DNA of 64,000 nucleotides from Rhizobium brockwellii (GTDB taxonomy: Bacteria; Pseudomonadota; Alphaproteobacteria; Rhizobiales; Rhizobiaceae), in assembly GCF_000769405.2 (NCBI RefSeq), contig NZ_CP053439.1, forward strand, positions 62,001 through 126,000, in the 5' to 3' direction. The translations under genes and the position numbers were made by a program. The notes beneath the pieces are model-generated. The model worked only from the letters and a program-made list of their open reading frames with translations. It did not search any database and was not told the DNA's origin. This document shows, one piece after another, positions 53,771-63,787 of this stretch (position 1 is the stretch's first letter; each line of letters begins with the position of its first letter).

Positions 53771-54697
53771 ATGATTTTGTGCTGCGGCGAAGCCCTGATC
53801 GATATGCTGCCGAGGGACACCACCCTCGGTGAAAAGGGCTTTGCGCCCTATGCCGGCGGCGCGATCTTCAACACCGCGATCGCGCTCGGCCGCCTCGGCA
53901 TTCCCACCGCCTTCTTCACCGGCATTGCCGATGACATGATGGGCGAAATCCTGCTCGAGACACTGAAGGCGAGCAATGTCGATTACAGCCCATGCGCTAT
54001 CACGCCGCGTCCCTCGACCATCGCCTTCGTCAAGCTGGTCAACGGCCAGGCGACCTATGCCTTCTACGACGAGGGCACGGCCGGCCGGATGATCACCACG
54101 GCCGACCTGCCCGTTCTCGGCGACGATTGCGAAGCGCTGCATTTCGGCGCGATCAGCCTGATCCCCAGCCCCTGCGGCGAAACCTACGAAGCCCTGCTCG
54201 ACCGCGAAGCCGCAAGCCGCGTCATCTCGCTCGATCCGAACATCCGTCCTGGTTTCATCAAGGATAAGTCGTCGCACATGGCCCGCATCAAGCGCATGGC
54301 CGCGAAAGCCGACATCGTCAAGTTCTCCGACGAGGACCTCGAATGGTTCGGCCTGCAGGGCGACCATGATGCGCTCGCCGCCCATTGGCTGAACCACGGC
54401 GCCAAGCTCGTCGTCATCACCAAGGGCGCGGAAGGTGCTTCCGGTTATACCAAGGACCGCAAAGTCACGGTCCCGAGCCAACGCGTCACCGTCGTCGACA
54501 CGGTCGGTGCCGGCGACACCTTCGATGCCGGCATCCTGGCTTCCTTGAAGATGGATGGTCTGCTGACCAAGCCTCAGGTCGCCTCGCTCGACGAAAAGGC
54601 ACTCCAAAACGCCCTGACCCTCGGCGCCAAAGCCGCCGCCGTCACCGTCTCCCGCGCAGGCGCCAATCCGCCCTGGGCGCGCGAGATTGGGCTTTAA
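53771..54697 (+). CDS. frk: PfkB-family fructokinase
   Basis: The 308-residue kinase has PfkB signature 1 (GGAIFNTAIALGRLG, about residues 28-42) and signature 2 (DTVGAGDTFDAGIL, about 245-258, catalytic Asp in GAGD). It phosphorylates fructose to fructose 6-phosphate. GGGAGGA precedes the ATG. It is functionally matched to the frc transporter 6 kb upstream; pgi, further downstream, converts the product to glucose 6-phosphate. Confidence 0.9.
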   Translation: MILCCGEALIDMLPRDTTLGEKGFAPYAGGAIFNTAIALGRLGIPTAFFTGIADDMMGEILLETLKASNVDYSPCAITPRPSTIAFVKLVNGQATYAFYDEGTAGRMITTADLPVLGDDCEALHFGAISLIPSPCGETYEALLDREAASRVISLDPNIRPGFIKDKSSHMARIKRMAAKADIVKFSDEDLEWFGLQGDHDALAAHWLNHGAKLVVITKGAEGASGYTKDRKVTVPSQRVTVVDTVGAGDTFDAGILASLKMDGLLTKPQVASLDEKALQNALTLGAKAAAVTVSRAGANPPWAREIGL

Positions 54698-54802
54698 GGC
54701 TTAAGCCGCAACATCTCGATCCCCTCTTCTCCCCCCAGGGAGATCCGAAGGACGGGTCGGCCCGAGGGGTCAGATGCGCGAGGACGGGCCGCCGCCGATC
54801 GA

Positions 54803-56218
54803 TCAGGAGCCTGTCCGGGAGTCACGCTCCAGTCGAGGCTCGGGAGCAAGTACCAAGTCTCCCAAGAAGTTTTCGCACCAAAGTGAGACGTCATGGGTTA
54901 GCAGATGCTCCATCATCATACTCCAGCGGTTGCGGCGCTCCTCCAGCGACATGGCAAGGCCCTTGGCGATGGCATTGGCAGTGCCTTCGACATCGTAAGG
55001 ATTGACCAGCAGTGCGCCCTTCAACTCTCGAGCCGCGCCGGCGAAACGCGATAGCACCAATACGCCCGGCCGATCGGGATCCTGGGCGGCAACATATTCC
55101 TTGGCGACGAGGTTCATGCCGTCGCGCAACGGCGTGACCAGCCCGATCGTCGCCAGCCGGTAGAGGCCGGCGAGCACGTTGCGACTGATCGATCGGTTGA
55201 CATAGCGGATCGGCACCCAGTCGACCGTTCCGATGGCGCCGTTGACGCGGCCGGCCTGTTCGGCGACCATCTTCTGCATATGCTCGTATTCGGGAACTTC
55301 CGATCGCGATTTTGGCGTGACCTGAAGATAGGTGACCTTGTTCTGGTAGGCAGGATTGCTGGTGAGGAAGGTTTCGAACGCTTCCAGTCTCTGAATGATG
55401 CCCTTCGAATAATCGAGGCGGTCGACCCCGATGATCATGTCCCGGCCTTCAACGCTGCGCCGGGTCTTCTGTACCATGATATGGTTTGCGGCTCTCTCGG
55501 CGAACTCGGCGAAACCTGCGGTTTCGATCCCGATCGGATAGGCGCCGGCCTTGAATATCCGTCCATGGGAATCGAACAATCCATTTCCGAGGTCGTCGCC
55601 AATTCCCTCCCTTCTGAGATACCCGGCAAAGTTCTGGAGGTCGTAGTCGGTCTGGAAGCCGACGAGATCGTAATGCGAGAGCCCGCGCATGATTTCTTCA
55701 TGGACGGGCATCGTGACGAGAATGTCGGCCGGCGGCCAGGGAATGTGCAGGAAGAAGCCGATCCGGTTTTTCAGCCCCATTTGGCGCAGTTCGGCCGCCA
55801 GCGGAATGAGGTGGTAATCATGAACCCAGATGATGTCGTCCGGCTCGATCATCGGCGCCAACCTGTGAGCGAAGAAGCGGTTGACGCGGAAATAGCCGGC
55901 CATTTCCTTCCGGCCATATTCGGCGAGGTCCAGTCGATAATGGCAGATGGGCCAGAGAACGCGGTTTGCGAAGCCGCGATAATACTCCTCGACGTCGGTG
56001 TCGGTGAGATCGGTCAGCGCATAGGTGATGTTGCCCTTCTGCAGTTGCGACAGAGGGCCAGGTTCCCTGTCCCCGCTCGATTCTCCCGACCATCCCATCC
56101 AGATGCCGCCCCGCTCCTGCAGGGCTGCCTGCAGCGCGACGGCCAGGCCGCCGGCAGCGGCGCTCCCATCTTTGGCCGGCATGGGAACACGATTTGAAAC
56201 GACGACAAGACGGCTCAT
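54803..56218 (-). CDS. otsA: alpha,alpha-trehalose-phosphate synthase (UDP-forming)
   Basis: The 471-residue GT20 enzyme makes trehalose 6-phosphate from UDP-glucose and glucose 6-phosphate, an osmo- and desiccation protectant pathway in rhizobia. Motifs: [10 protein letters not shown] start, [13 protein letters not shown] glucose-binding loop, [20 protein letters not shown] and the late [22 protein letters not shown] precedes the ATG. No otsB is adjacent. Confidence 0.95.
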   Translation of the reverse strand: MSRLVVVSNRVPMPAKDGSAAAGGLAVALQAALQERGGIWMGWSGESSGDREPGPLSQLQKGNITYALTDLTDTDVEEYYRGFANRVLWPICHYRLDLAEYGRKEMAGYFRVNRFFAHRLAPMIEPDDIIWVHDYHLIPLAAELRQMGLKNRIGFFLHIPWPPADILVTMPVHEEIMRGLSHYDLVGFQTDYDLQNFAGYLRREGIGDDLGNGLFDSHGRIFKAGAYPIGIETAGFAEFAERAANHIMVQKTRRSVEGRDMIIGVDRLDYSKGIIQRLEAFETFLTSNPAYQNKVTYLQVTPKSRSEVPEYEHMQKMVAEQAGRVNGAIGTVDWVPIRYVNRSISRNVLAGLYRLATIGLVTPLRDGMNLVAKEYVAAQDPDRPGVLVLSRFAGAARELKGALLVNPYDVEGTANAIAKGLAMSLEERRNRWSMMMEHLLTHDVSLWCENFLGDLVLAPEPRLERDSRTGS

Positions 56219-56611
56219 GAGCTTCCTTTAATGAAGATGGGACATGAAAACGCTGGGTGACGAGCGTCTTGAGGCATCTCCTGAACTTGGGCAGGGACCG
56301 TGCAGTGAAGGCGCCGACATCGACAGAGCCCGGACGCGAGCGGCCCGGTGCAGATGCCAACAAGAACAAAGAACGGCGCATTTCCCGCACAGATTTTGCT
56401 TGAATCTAGGGCGATTCCAACGAATTGAAAGAATTCATTCTATAATTTTTTGATTCGGAGAACGTTCATCCGGTTTCGCACCGTGGGCCCCATCAAAAGG
56501 GATGTGCCAGGCCGACCGCTATCAGTTCGCCACTGCGGCGGCAATGTCGATGTTGGCGCCAATCCGCCCCGGCGCGTGAGATTGGTTTGTAAGGTTGGAG
56601 CCAGCGTCAGC

Positions 56612-56786
56612 CCGCCTGCCGGCACCCTCTCCCCGTTCTGACGGGGAGAAGGGAATATGCCGTAACCTCTCCGTTCCTCACTCGCCTTTCGCAGGGCACG
56701 TCCCCTCTCCCCGTCAGAACGGGGGTCCAAAGGACGGGTCGAGACGAGTGGCTTGACCCCGGCAAGGTTAGGGTGAAGGGCAATCT
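56612..56786. repeat. RIME-like palindromic repeat, copy 3, interrupted
   Basis: Same mosaic and orientation as copy 2. After the second palindrome (CTCCCCGTCAGAACGGGG) a stretch of about 40 bp (about 56727-56765) separates the end from GTTAGGGTGAAGGGC. That stretch contains TCCAAAGGACGGGTCG, which resembles TCCGAAGGACGGGTCG at 54744-54759 downstream of the fructokinase gene. The rest of the 575-bp gap (56219-56611) has no gene. Confidence 0.72.
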
Positions 56787-56793
56787 CGATCGC

Positions 56794-58419
56794 TTACTTC
56801 GCAAGCTTCGCCAGCGCCGCAACCAGCCCCTGCGTCGACGAATCATGCGATGCCGCACTTTCCTTGCCTTCGACGACAGGCAGCAGACCCGTTGCCAGTT
56901 CCTTGCCGAGCTCGACGCCCCACTGGTCGAAGGAGTTGATGCGGAAGAGTACGCCTTCGACGAAGACGCGGTGTTCGTAAAGCGCGATCAGGCGGCCGAG
57001 CGCATAAGGGGTCAGCTTGTCGTAAACGAAGGTGATCGACGGCCGGTTGCCGGTAAAGACGCGGTGCGGCGCGATGAAATCGGCCTTTTTGTCGTCCATG
57101 CCCTTGTCGGTCAGCTGCTTCTTGGCTTCTGCGAAGGTGCGTCCCTTCATCAGCGCTTCCGACTGGGCAAGCACGTTCGAGATCAGCAGCTGGTGCTGGT
57201 GGCGCAGTTCCGGCTCGAAGGCGTTGGCGGCGATCATGAATTCGGCCGGGATGATGCTCGTGCCTTGATGGATGAGCTGGTAGAAGGCGTGCTGGCCGTT
57301 GGTGCCGGGCTCGCCCCAGACGACCGGGCCGGAATTGCCTTCGACCGGCGTGCCGTCGATGGTGACGCCCTTGCCGTTCGATTCCATGTCGAGCTGCTGC
57401 AGATAGGCCGGGAAGCGCGACAGGCGCTGATCATAGGGCAGGATGGCGCGGGTGGGGTAGCCCAGCACGTTGCGATGGTAGAAGCCGATCAGGCCGAGCA
57501 GCATCGGCAGGTTTTCGGTAATCGGCGCCTTACGGAAATGATTGTCGACGGCATGGGCGCCGTCGAGGAACTTGCCGAAATTCTCAGGGCCGACGGCGAT
57601 CATCAGCGGCAGGCCGATCGCCGACCAGATCGAATAACGGCCGCCGACCCAGTCCCAGAAGCCGAAGACGCGGGCGCTGTCGATGCCGAAGGCGGCGACC
57701 TTGTCGAGCGCCGTCGAGACGGCGGCGAAGTGGTGCTGCACGGCGGCTTCGCCGAGCGCCTTGGCGATAAAATTGCGCGCCGTCTGCGCATTGGTCATCG
57801 TCTCGACGGTGGTGAAGGTCTTCGAGGCGACGATGAAGAGCGTCGTTTCCGGCTGCACCAGCTTCAGGATGTCGGCGATATGGGCGCCGTCGATGTTGGA
57901 GACGAAATGCGCGCGCGGGCCGTCATGGAAGGGGGCAAGCGCCAGCGTCGCCATGACAGGCCCGAGATCCGAGCCGCCAATGCCGATATTGACGACATCG
58001 GTGATCGCCTTGCCGGTCGCACCCTTCAGCGTGCCGGAGCGGACGTCATCGGCAAACTTGCCCATGGCGGCAAGCACCGCATTGACGTCGGGCATGACGT
58101 CCTTGCCGTCGACCAGAACCGGGGTGTTGGAGCGGTTGCGCAGCGCGGTGTGCAGAACGGCGCGGTCTTCGGTGAAATTGATCGCCTTGCCGGAGAACAT
58201 TTCCTCGCGCTTCGTCTCGACGCCGCCGTCTTCGGCGAGCTTCACCAAGAGCTTGAGGATGTCGTCGTTCACCGCCGTCTTGGAAAAATCCATCAGCAGA
58301 TCGTCAAGCGCGACGGAAAAGCGCGAAAAGCGCTGCGAATCGGCGGCGAAGGCGGCACGGATATCGGTTGCCTTGGTGGCATCAGCGGTGCTTTTCAGCT
58401 GTTCGACGATGGCGTTCAT
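56794..58419 (-). CDS. pgi: glucose-6-phosphate isomerase
   Basis: The 541-residue enzyme has both PGI signatures: [12 protein letters not shown] (about residues 140-151) and the later [19 protein letters not shown]. It interconverts glucose 6-phosphate and fructose 6-phosphate. ATG 58419 has GGAGG upstream; the frame continues further but adds no family residues. Close to frk and frc, so this part of the window serves hexose use. Confidence 0.97.
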   Translation of the reverse strand: MNAIVEQLKSTADATKATDIRAAFAADSQRFSRFSVALDDLLMDFSKTAVNDDILKLLVKLAEDGGVETKREEMFSGKAINFTEDRAVLHTALRNRSNTPVLVDGKDVMPDVNAVLAAMGKFADDVRSGTLKGATGKAITDVVNIGIGGSDLGPVMATLALAPFHDGPRAHFVSNIDGAHIADILKLVQPETTLFIVASKTFTTVETMTNAQTARNFIAKALGEAAVQHHFAAVSTALDKVAAFGIDSARVFGFWDWVGGRYSIWSAIGLPLMIAVGPENFGKFLDGAHAVDNHFRKAPITENLPMLLGLIGFYHRNVLGYPTRAILPYDQRLSRFPAYLQQLDMESNGKGVTIDGTPVEGNSGPVVWGEPGTNGQHAFYQLIHQGTSIIPAEFMIAANAFEPELRHQHQLLISNVLAQSEALMKGRTFAEAKKQLTDKGMDDKKADFIAPHRVFTGNRPSITFVYDKLTPYALGRLIALYEHRVFVEGVLFRINSFDQWGVELGKELATGLLPVVEGKESAASHDSSTQGLVAALAKLAK

Positions 58420-58570
58420 GGGAGGCTCCTTTGGAGGCGGAAAGGTTGCGGAAACTATTCGCTTTCTCACCCGCAAATCAAGTTCAGCCACCTGCCGAAA
58501 TAGAAAAAAGCCACCCGCGGCAAACGGATGGCCCCTTCAGGAAAGCCTCTAATTCATCAAATCGTCAAAT

Positions 58571-60271
58571 TCAGCCGCGCAGGTCCTTGCGCAGGATCTT
58601 ACCAACAGGCGACTTCGGCAGCTCGGTGCGGAATTCGATAAACCGCGGGCGTTTGTAGTTGGTGAGGTTGGCGATGCAATGGGCTTTCACCTCGGCTTCC
58701 GTCAGGTTCGGATCCTTCCTGACGACGAAGAGTTTTACCGCCTCGCCCGAATGTCCGTCCGGCACGCCGATGGCTGCAGCCTCGAGGATGCCGGCATGCA
58801 TGGCGGCGACTTCCTCGATCTCGTTAGGATAGACGTTGAAGCCGGAGACGAGGATCATGTCCTTCTTGCGGTCGACGATCTTGGTATAGCCGCGGTCGTC
58901 CATGAAGCCCATGTCGCCCGAGCGGAAATAGCCGTCATCGGTCATCACCCGCGCCGTCTCCTCCGGCTTCTGCCAGTAGCCGGCCATCACCTGCGGTCCG
59001 CGGATGCAGATCTCGCCGACGTCGCCGAGCGGTAGCGAATTGCCGGCTTCGTCGCGGATGTCGAGTTCGGTGGAGGGGAGCGGCAGGCCGATCGTGCCGG
59101 TGAACTCAGGCGAATCGAAGCGGTTGGCGGTGGCAACGGGCGATGTCTCGGAAAGGCCGTAGCCTTCCGTCACCGCCGTGCCCGTCATCTTAAGCCAGCG
59201 GTCGGCGACCGGGCGCTGGACGGCCATGCCGCCGCCAAGCGACATGATCAGCGAGGAAAAATCGAGCTTTGCGAAATCGGCATTGTTCATCAGCGCATTG
59301 AACAGCGTGTTGAGGCCGGGGAAGATATGCACCTTCGACTTTTCGAATTCCTTGACGAGACCGGGAATGTCGCGTGGATTGGCGATCAGGATATTGTGGG
59401 CGCCGAGCGACATGCCCATCAGCGAATTCACCGTCAGCGCGAAGATGTGGTAGAGCGGCAGGGCGCAGAGGAAATTCAGCACCTCCGGCTCTTTCTTGCG
59501 TTCGAAGGCCGATCGAAGCCAGAGCGACAGCTGCACCTTGTTGGCGAGCAGGTTCTGATGCGTCAGCACCGCGCCCTTGGCAACGCCCGTCGTGCCGCCG
59601 GTATATTGCAGGAAGGCGATGTCGCTGCCTGTCAGCGTGACCGGCTGGAGCTTTTTTCCCGCACCTTCGCTAAGCACCTGGCCGAAGCTCTTGTGCTGAG
59701 GGATCGACCAGGAGGGAACGAGCTTCTTCACCTTGCGCACGACGAAATTGACGATCAGCCCCTTCGGCCCCAGCATTTCCCCGAGCGAGGTGACGACGAC
59801 ATGGCGCAGATCGGTCTTGTTGAGAACCTGTTCCACCGTGCGGGCGAAATTCTCCAGCACGAAGATCGCCTTGGCGCCGGAATCCTTCAACTGGTGTTCG
59901 AGTTCGCGCGGCGTATAGAGCGGGTTGACGTTCACGACGACGAGGCCGGCGCGCAAAATGGCATAGGTGGCAATCGGGTTCTGCAGCACGTTAGGCATCA
60001 TCACGGCGACGCGGTCGCCCTTCTGAAGGCCGGTGCTTTGCAGCCAGGCGGCGAGTTTGCGCGTCTGGCTCTCCAGCTCGCGGTAGCGCATCCCCTTGCC
60101 CATGCTGGAAAAGGCGGTCCGGTCGGCATAACGGGCGCAGGATTTTTCCAGCAGTTCGGCAAGCGAGGCATATTCCAGCGGCGGAATCTCTGCCGGAACG
60201 ATATCGGGATAAGCGGCAAGCCAGGGCTTGTCGGGCTTGGCTCCGTTCGGATGGACGGAAATGCTGTTCAT
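58571..60271 (-). CDS. fadD: long-chain fatty-acid-CoA ligase
   Basis: The 566-residue acyl-CoA synthetase has the AMP-binding motif YTGGTTGVAKGAVLTH (about residues 217-232). Later motifs are EGYGLSETSP, YRSGDMGFMDDRGY and KDMILVSGFNVYPNEIEE, and the C-terminal catalytic Lys in PKSPVGKILRKDL. It activates fatty acids for beta-oxidation. GGGGAGAG precedes ATG. A palindrome at 60400-60415, 130 bp upstream, looks like its operator. Confidence 0.94.
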   Translation of the reverse strand: MNSISVHPNGAKPDKPWLAAYPDIVPAEIPPLEYASLAELLEKSCARYADRTAFSSMGKGMRYRELESQTRKLAAWLQSTGLQKGDRVAVMMPNVLQNPIATYAILRAGLVVVNVNPLYTPRELEHQLKDSGAKAIFVLENFARTVEQVLNKTDLRHVVVTSLGEMLGPKGLIVNFVVRKVKKLVPSWSIPQHKSFGQVLSEGAGKKLQPVTLTGSDIAFLQYTGGTTGVAKGAVLTHQNLLANKVQLSLWLRSAFERKKEPEVLNFLCALPLYHIFALTVNSLMGMSLGAHNILIANPRDIPGLVKEFEKSKVHIFPGLNTLFNALMNNADFAKLDFSSLIMSLGGGMAVQRPVADRWLKMTGTAVTEGYGLSETSPVATANRFDSPEFTGTIGLPLPSTELDIRDEAGNSLPLGDVGEICIRGPQVMAGYWQKPEETARVMTDDGYFRSGDMGFMDDRGYTKIVDRKKDMILVSGFNVYPNEIEEVAAMHAGILEAAAIGVPDGHSGEAVKLFVVRKDPNLTEAEVKAHCIANLTNYKRPRFIEFRTELPKSPVGKILRKDLRG

Positions 60272-60399
60272 CTGTCTCTCTCCCCTGCGGCCGCCGCGCC
60301 GACATCATTCGGCAGATAACCAGAAAGATCCTCCATCTTCCAGTCCGGCAGCTTATGCCATTGCCTGAACGGTTCAAGCCGAATGAAGCTATACTAACC

Positions 60400-60415
60400 T
60401 TGACGTAAACGTCAA
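60400..60415. promoter_or_regulatory. palindromic operator candidate upstream of fadD
   Basis: TTGACGTAAACGTCAA has 7-bp arms with an AA centre. It resembles the sites of MerR-type LiuR and TetR-type fatty acid / branched-chain catabolism regulators in proteobacteria. It could be a fatty-acid-responsive operator for fadD. Confidence 0.6.
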
Positions 60416-60539
60416 CATTCGGTCGCCGCGCGATCATGGGAAGGCCAGGGCACGATCATGGAAAGATGGGGAACTTTGAGTGCGCCATGACGTTGATCTT
60501 GCATACTCACCATGAGGAAACACCAAAAGGAGCGGCACA

Positions 60540-60932
60540 ATGTTGAACCAGGATACTGACGCCACCCGCCGTGACCCGAATGTCAAGAGCACCCACTCGC
60601 TGATCGCCAGCGACCGCGTCGAGGGCACCCGTGTCTATGGGGCCGATGGCAAGCATATCGGCTCGATCGAACGCCTGATCATCGGAAAGCTCGACGGCCG
60701 TGTTGCCTATGCCGTGCTGAGCTTCGGCGGGTTCCTGGGCATCGGTCACGACCACTATCCGCTTCCCTGGGAAAAGCTGAACTACGACACCCAGCTGGAT
60801 GGCTATCGCATCGACCTGACCAAGGAGCAGATCGAAGGCGCCCCGAGCTATTCGGACGATGACGACACCTGGTACAACGATAATGGCCGCCGGGTCTATG
60901 ATTACTACGGCGTGCCGCCCTACTGGATGTAA
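60540..60932 (+). CDS. PRC-barrel domain protein
   Basis: The 130-residue protein has one PRC-barrel (about residues 18-90; IASDRVEGTRVYGADGKHIGSIERLIIGKLDGRVAYAVLSFGGFLGIGHDHYPLPWEKL). A C-terminal Tyr/Asp-rich tail follows. PRC-barrels bind partners such as ribosomal or RNA-processing proteins; this stand-alone type is abundant in rhizobia and often stress-related. AAGGAG precedes the ATG. A terminator follows. Confidence 0.9.
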   Translation: MLNQDTDATRRDPNVKSTHSLIASDRVEGTRVYGADGKHIGSIERLIIGKLDGRVAYAVLSFGGFLGIGHDHYPLPWEKLNYDTQLDGYRIDLTKEQIEGAPSYSDDDDTWYNDNGRRVYDYYGVPPYWM

Positions 60933-60955
60933 CGTTGTTCGATAGGCCGAGCTGG

Positions 60956-60983
60956 AAGGGCTCCGTGGATGCGGGGCCTTTTT
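60956..60983 (+). terminator. terminator after the PRC-barrel gene
   Basis: AAGGGCTCCG / CGGGGCCTTT (10 bp with two G-T pairs, 6-nt loop) is followed by TT and lies 24 bp after the stop. Confidence 0.75.
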
Positions 60984-61052
60984 GGTGTCTGGCGACGAGA
61001 TCTTTCCTCACGCAAGGTCATTGGGTACTCGATCCGGCAGACGCTTGCTCAC

Positions 61053-61189
61053 CCTCATGCCTGTGCTCGTCACAGGCATCCAGTGCGCCCAAGTCCTTGG
61101 GCGCGGAAGACTTTCCGCTTGGGGTTTGGGGTCATTCACCGCGCGGACGCGCGGTGGCTGGATTCCTGTGACGAGCACAGGAATGAGGG
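61053..61189. repeat. long-armed inverted repeat with nested hairpins
   Basis: An outer arm TCATGCCTGTGCTCGTCACA begins about 61053 and its near-complement (about 61160-61189, CCTGTGACGAGCACAGGAAT) forms a 29-bp stem with two mismatches. Inside are two more hairpins: GCGCCCAAG/CTTGGGCGC (about 61084-61105) and CCGCGCG/CGCGCGG. This is a composite intergenic repeat of a type common in rhizobia and sphingomonads. The 61190-61252 remainder holds nothing recognised. Confidence 0.75.
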
Positions 61190-61252
61190 AGGTAGAAACT
61201 ACGGCGCCTAATAGAAACCGAGTAGCGGGCCCACCTCGGCTGCGGGACCTCT

Positions 61253-63706
61253 TTAGTCCCCTGCGACAAGATCGTTGGCCGATCGCAGCACGGTGCCGAT
61301 GACAATATCGTCTGCCACGATCGTCCTTGCCGTCCTCACAATAAACACATGGCTCTCGCCCGGCAGCAGCGTCACCAGCATCGAATCGACAACGGCATCC
61401 GGATCCAGCCGGTCGGCCATCAGGCAAAGATCCTTGAGGAAGTTTTGCGCCGTCACCTTGACCTGATACCCGCCGTCGATCCCGACGACATCGACCGCCA
61501 GTTGCGGTGCCGGCAAGGCAAGCTCGATATCCTCGACGAAATAATGGAAGGCGCGCCGGTCGAGCATCTGCACGACGATGACCTCGTCCTTCGGTAAGCC
61601 GGGAGTGACGATATCCTCAGGCAGAGGAAATTCCTTTGCTTCGAAGCGGTCGCAGAGCAGCCGCCAGAATTCGAATTCGGCAAGCACGGTTCCGTCGAGC
61701 CTCAGGCGTTTGCCGCTGATCTTCGCCCGCCAGAACAGCGTCCGTTCATTGACGGCGATCGCGGCAAGCCCGCCGCTGCGCGGCTGGATCGTCAGCAGGC
61801 GCGGATCATAGGCTGCCTTCAGCGCATACCAGAGCGGCTTGCGGCGCCCGGCCGAATCAAGCGCGGCCCACGAAGTCACCGGCCAGCAATCGTTGAACTG
61901 CCAGACCACCGCACCCTTGCAGATATTCCGATGCGAGCGCATGTGCTCGACGCCGAAGCGGATGGCGCGCGCCTGGTTGAGCTGGGTGGCAAAGTGCCAG
62001 TCATCCATTGTCCGCGGCTCCGGCAGATGGCCGGACAGGCCGCGGATCAGCTTGTCATTGCCATCAGTTGCCTTCTGATGGTGGAAGACACCGTTCGATT
62101 GCGGCGTCAGCGGCGCATCGTGCACGCTTTCTTCGATCGTCGCCCAGGCCGGCGGCGCCTGCCAGCCGAATTCAGAGCAGAAGCGTGGGATATAATTGCG
62201 GTAGACCTCGTAGCCGACATCGTTCCACACGTCCCAGATATGTTTGCAGCCATGGCCGTCGGCATTGGGTTCGATCTCCATCGAGCCAGAATAGGGACTG
62301 CCGGGATAATAGGGACGGTCCGGATCGAGTTCGGCTGAGAGTTTCGGCAGCAGGTCGAGATAATAACCGAGGCCCCAGCTTTCGCCCGCCTTGATGATCG
62401 GCCGCCAGCCCCATTCGTCGAAGCCCCAGATATTCTCATTATTGCCGTTCCAGAGCACCAGCGAGGCATGCGGCATCAGCCGCACGACATTGTCACGCAC
62501 CTCCGCCTCGACCTCGCTTCTGAGCGGCTCTTCCTCCGGATAGGCGGCGCAGGCAAAGAGGAAATCCTGCCAGACCAGCATGCCCATGCGGTCGCAGGCC
62601 TCATAGAATTCGTCGGTCTCGAAGATGCCGCCGCCCCAGACGCGCAGCATGTGGATATTGGCGGCCTTTGCCTCCTCGATCCGCGCGGCATAACGCTCGG
62701 CCGTCACCCGCGGGGGAAAACAATCGTCGGGAATCCAGTTCGCCCCACAGATGAAGAGCGGTACGTCGTTGATGACGAAGGTAAAGGCCGAGCCGTGCTC
62801 GTCGGCCGAGGTATCGAGCCGCAGCGAGCGGAACCCGAGTTCGCGCTCGTGAGCGTCGAGCAGATCGTCGCTCCCATCGCCGATCAGCCGGAGCGTCATC
62901 GGATAGAGCGGCTGCGCGCCGAGATGGTGCGGCCACCAGAGCTGCGGCGAGGCGAGGGCAAGCTCGAAGGAAACCTCGTCTTCGTCGGCGGCGATCACCA
63001 CCGTCTTGGTCACGCCGCCGATTTCGGCAATGAGCCTCAACGGCGTCGTGTCACCATGCCGCGCCAGCCTGGCATCCACTTTTATCAGCCCGTCGCCGCC
63101 GGCAAGCGTCGCGGAAACCCTGGTTTCGGCAAGCCGCGCCCGATCCCAGCTTTCCAGCCGGACCGGCTTCCAGACGCCTGCCGTCACCAGCGTCGGCCCC
63201 CAGTCCCAGCCGAAATTGCAGGCCATCTTGCGCAACAGATTGCCCGGTCCCGGATAGTTGTTAGGACGGTAGCCGTAATGTTTTTCCATCTCCGCGCCAT
63301 AGGCGTAGGCGGAGCGAAAGGTGACAGAAAGGTCGTTGGCGCCAACCTTCAGCAGCCGGGAAACATCGAAACGATAGGTGCGGTGCATGTTGAAGGTGCG
63401 GCCGATCTCTTCGCCGTTGAGCGATATCACCGCGACCGTATCGAGCCCGTCGAAGACGAGTTCCTGCACCTTGCCATCACCAGGCATCGCCTCGAAGCTG
63501 CAGCGATAGGTCCAGTCGGTTTTGCCGATCCAGTCGTTGGTGATCTCATTGACGTCGATATAAGGATCGGGGATGAGCCGGTTGGCGAGAAGGTCGAGAT
63601 GCACGCAGCCCGGCACCGTCGCGGGGATGGCGGCAGGCAGGCCGAGCCTTTCTGTATCGTTACAGGAGAGCGTCCAGCCGGAATTGAGCGCAGTCTTTTC
63701 GATCAT
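61253..63706 (-). CDS. glycoside hydrolase family 2 beta-mannosidase
   Basis: The 817-residue enzyme is of the GH2 beta-mannosidase type (close in pattern to Man2A). The sugar-binding N-terminal domain (about residues 10-180) is followed by an Ig-like domain and a TIM barrel. The acid/base Glu is in VLWNGNNENIW (about residue 420-ish) and the nucleophile Glu in FCSEFGWQAPP. No signal peptide, so it acts in the cytoplasm on imported mannosides. ATG 63706 is preceded by AGGAG. Substrate beyond beta-mannosides is not fixed. Confidence 0.88.
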   Translation of the reverse strand: MIEKTALNSGWTLSCNDTERLGLPAAIPATVPGCVHLDLLANRLIPDPYIDVNEITNDWIGKTDWTYRCSFEAMPGDGKVQELVFDGLDTVAVISLNGEEIGRTFNMHRTYRFDVSRLLKVGANDLSVTFRSAYAYGAEMEKHYGYRPNNYPGPGNLLRKMACNFGWDWGPTLVTAGVWKPVRLESWDRARLAETRVSATLAGGDGLIKVDARLARHGDTTPLRLIAEIGGVTKTVVIAADEDEVSFELALASPQLWWPHHLGAQPLYPMTLRLIGDGSDDLLDAHERELGFRSLRLDTSADEHGSAFTFVINDVPLFICGANWIPDDCFPPRVTAERYAARIEEAKAANIHMLRVWGGGIFETDEFYEACDRMGMLVWQDFLFACAAYPEEEPLRSEVEAEVRDNVVRLMPHASLVLWNGNNENIWGFDEWGWRPIIKAGESWGLGYYLDLLPKLSAELDPDRPYYPGSPYSGSMEIEPNADGHGCKHIWDVWNDVGYEVYRNYIPRFCSEFGWQAPPAWATIEESVHDAPLTPQSNGVFHHQKATDGNDKLIRGLSGHLPEPRTMDDWHFATQLNQARAIRFGVEHMRSHRNICKGAVVWQFNDCWPVTSWAALDSAGRRKPLWYALKAAYDPRLLTIQPRSGGLAAIAVNERTLFWRAKISGKRLRLDGTVLAEFEFWRLLCDRFEAKEFPLPEDIVTPGLPKDEVIVVQMLDRRAFHYFVEDIELALPAPQLAVDVVGIDGGYQVKVTAQNFLKDLCLMADRLDPDAVVDSMLVTLLPGESHVFIVRTARTIVADDIVIGTVLRSANDLVAGD

Positions 63707-63787
63707 GGCGGGCTCCTGTTGCATGCCGCTTGAAGCTGTGGGATTATCTGTGGTTTGGAACGTACCGGTGGTTCGGCATGGGATGCG

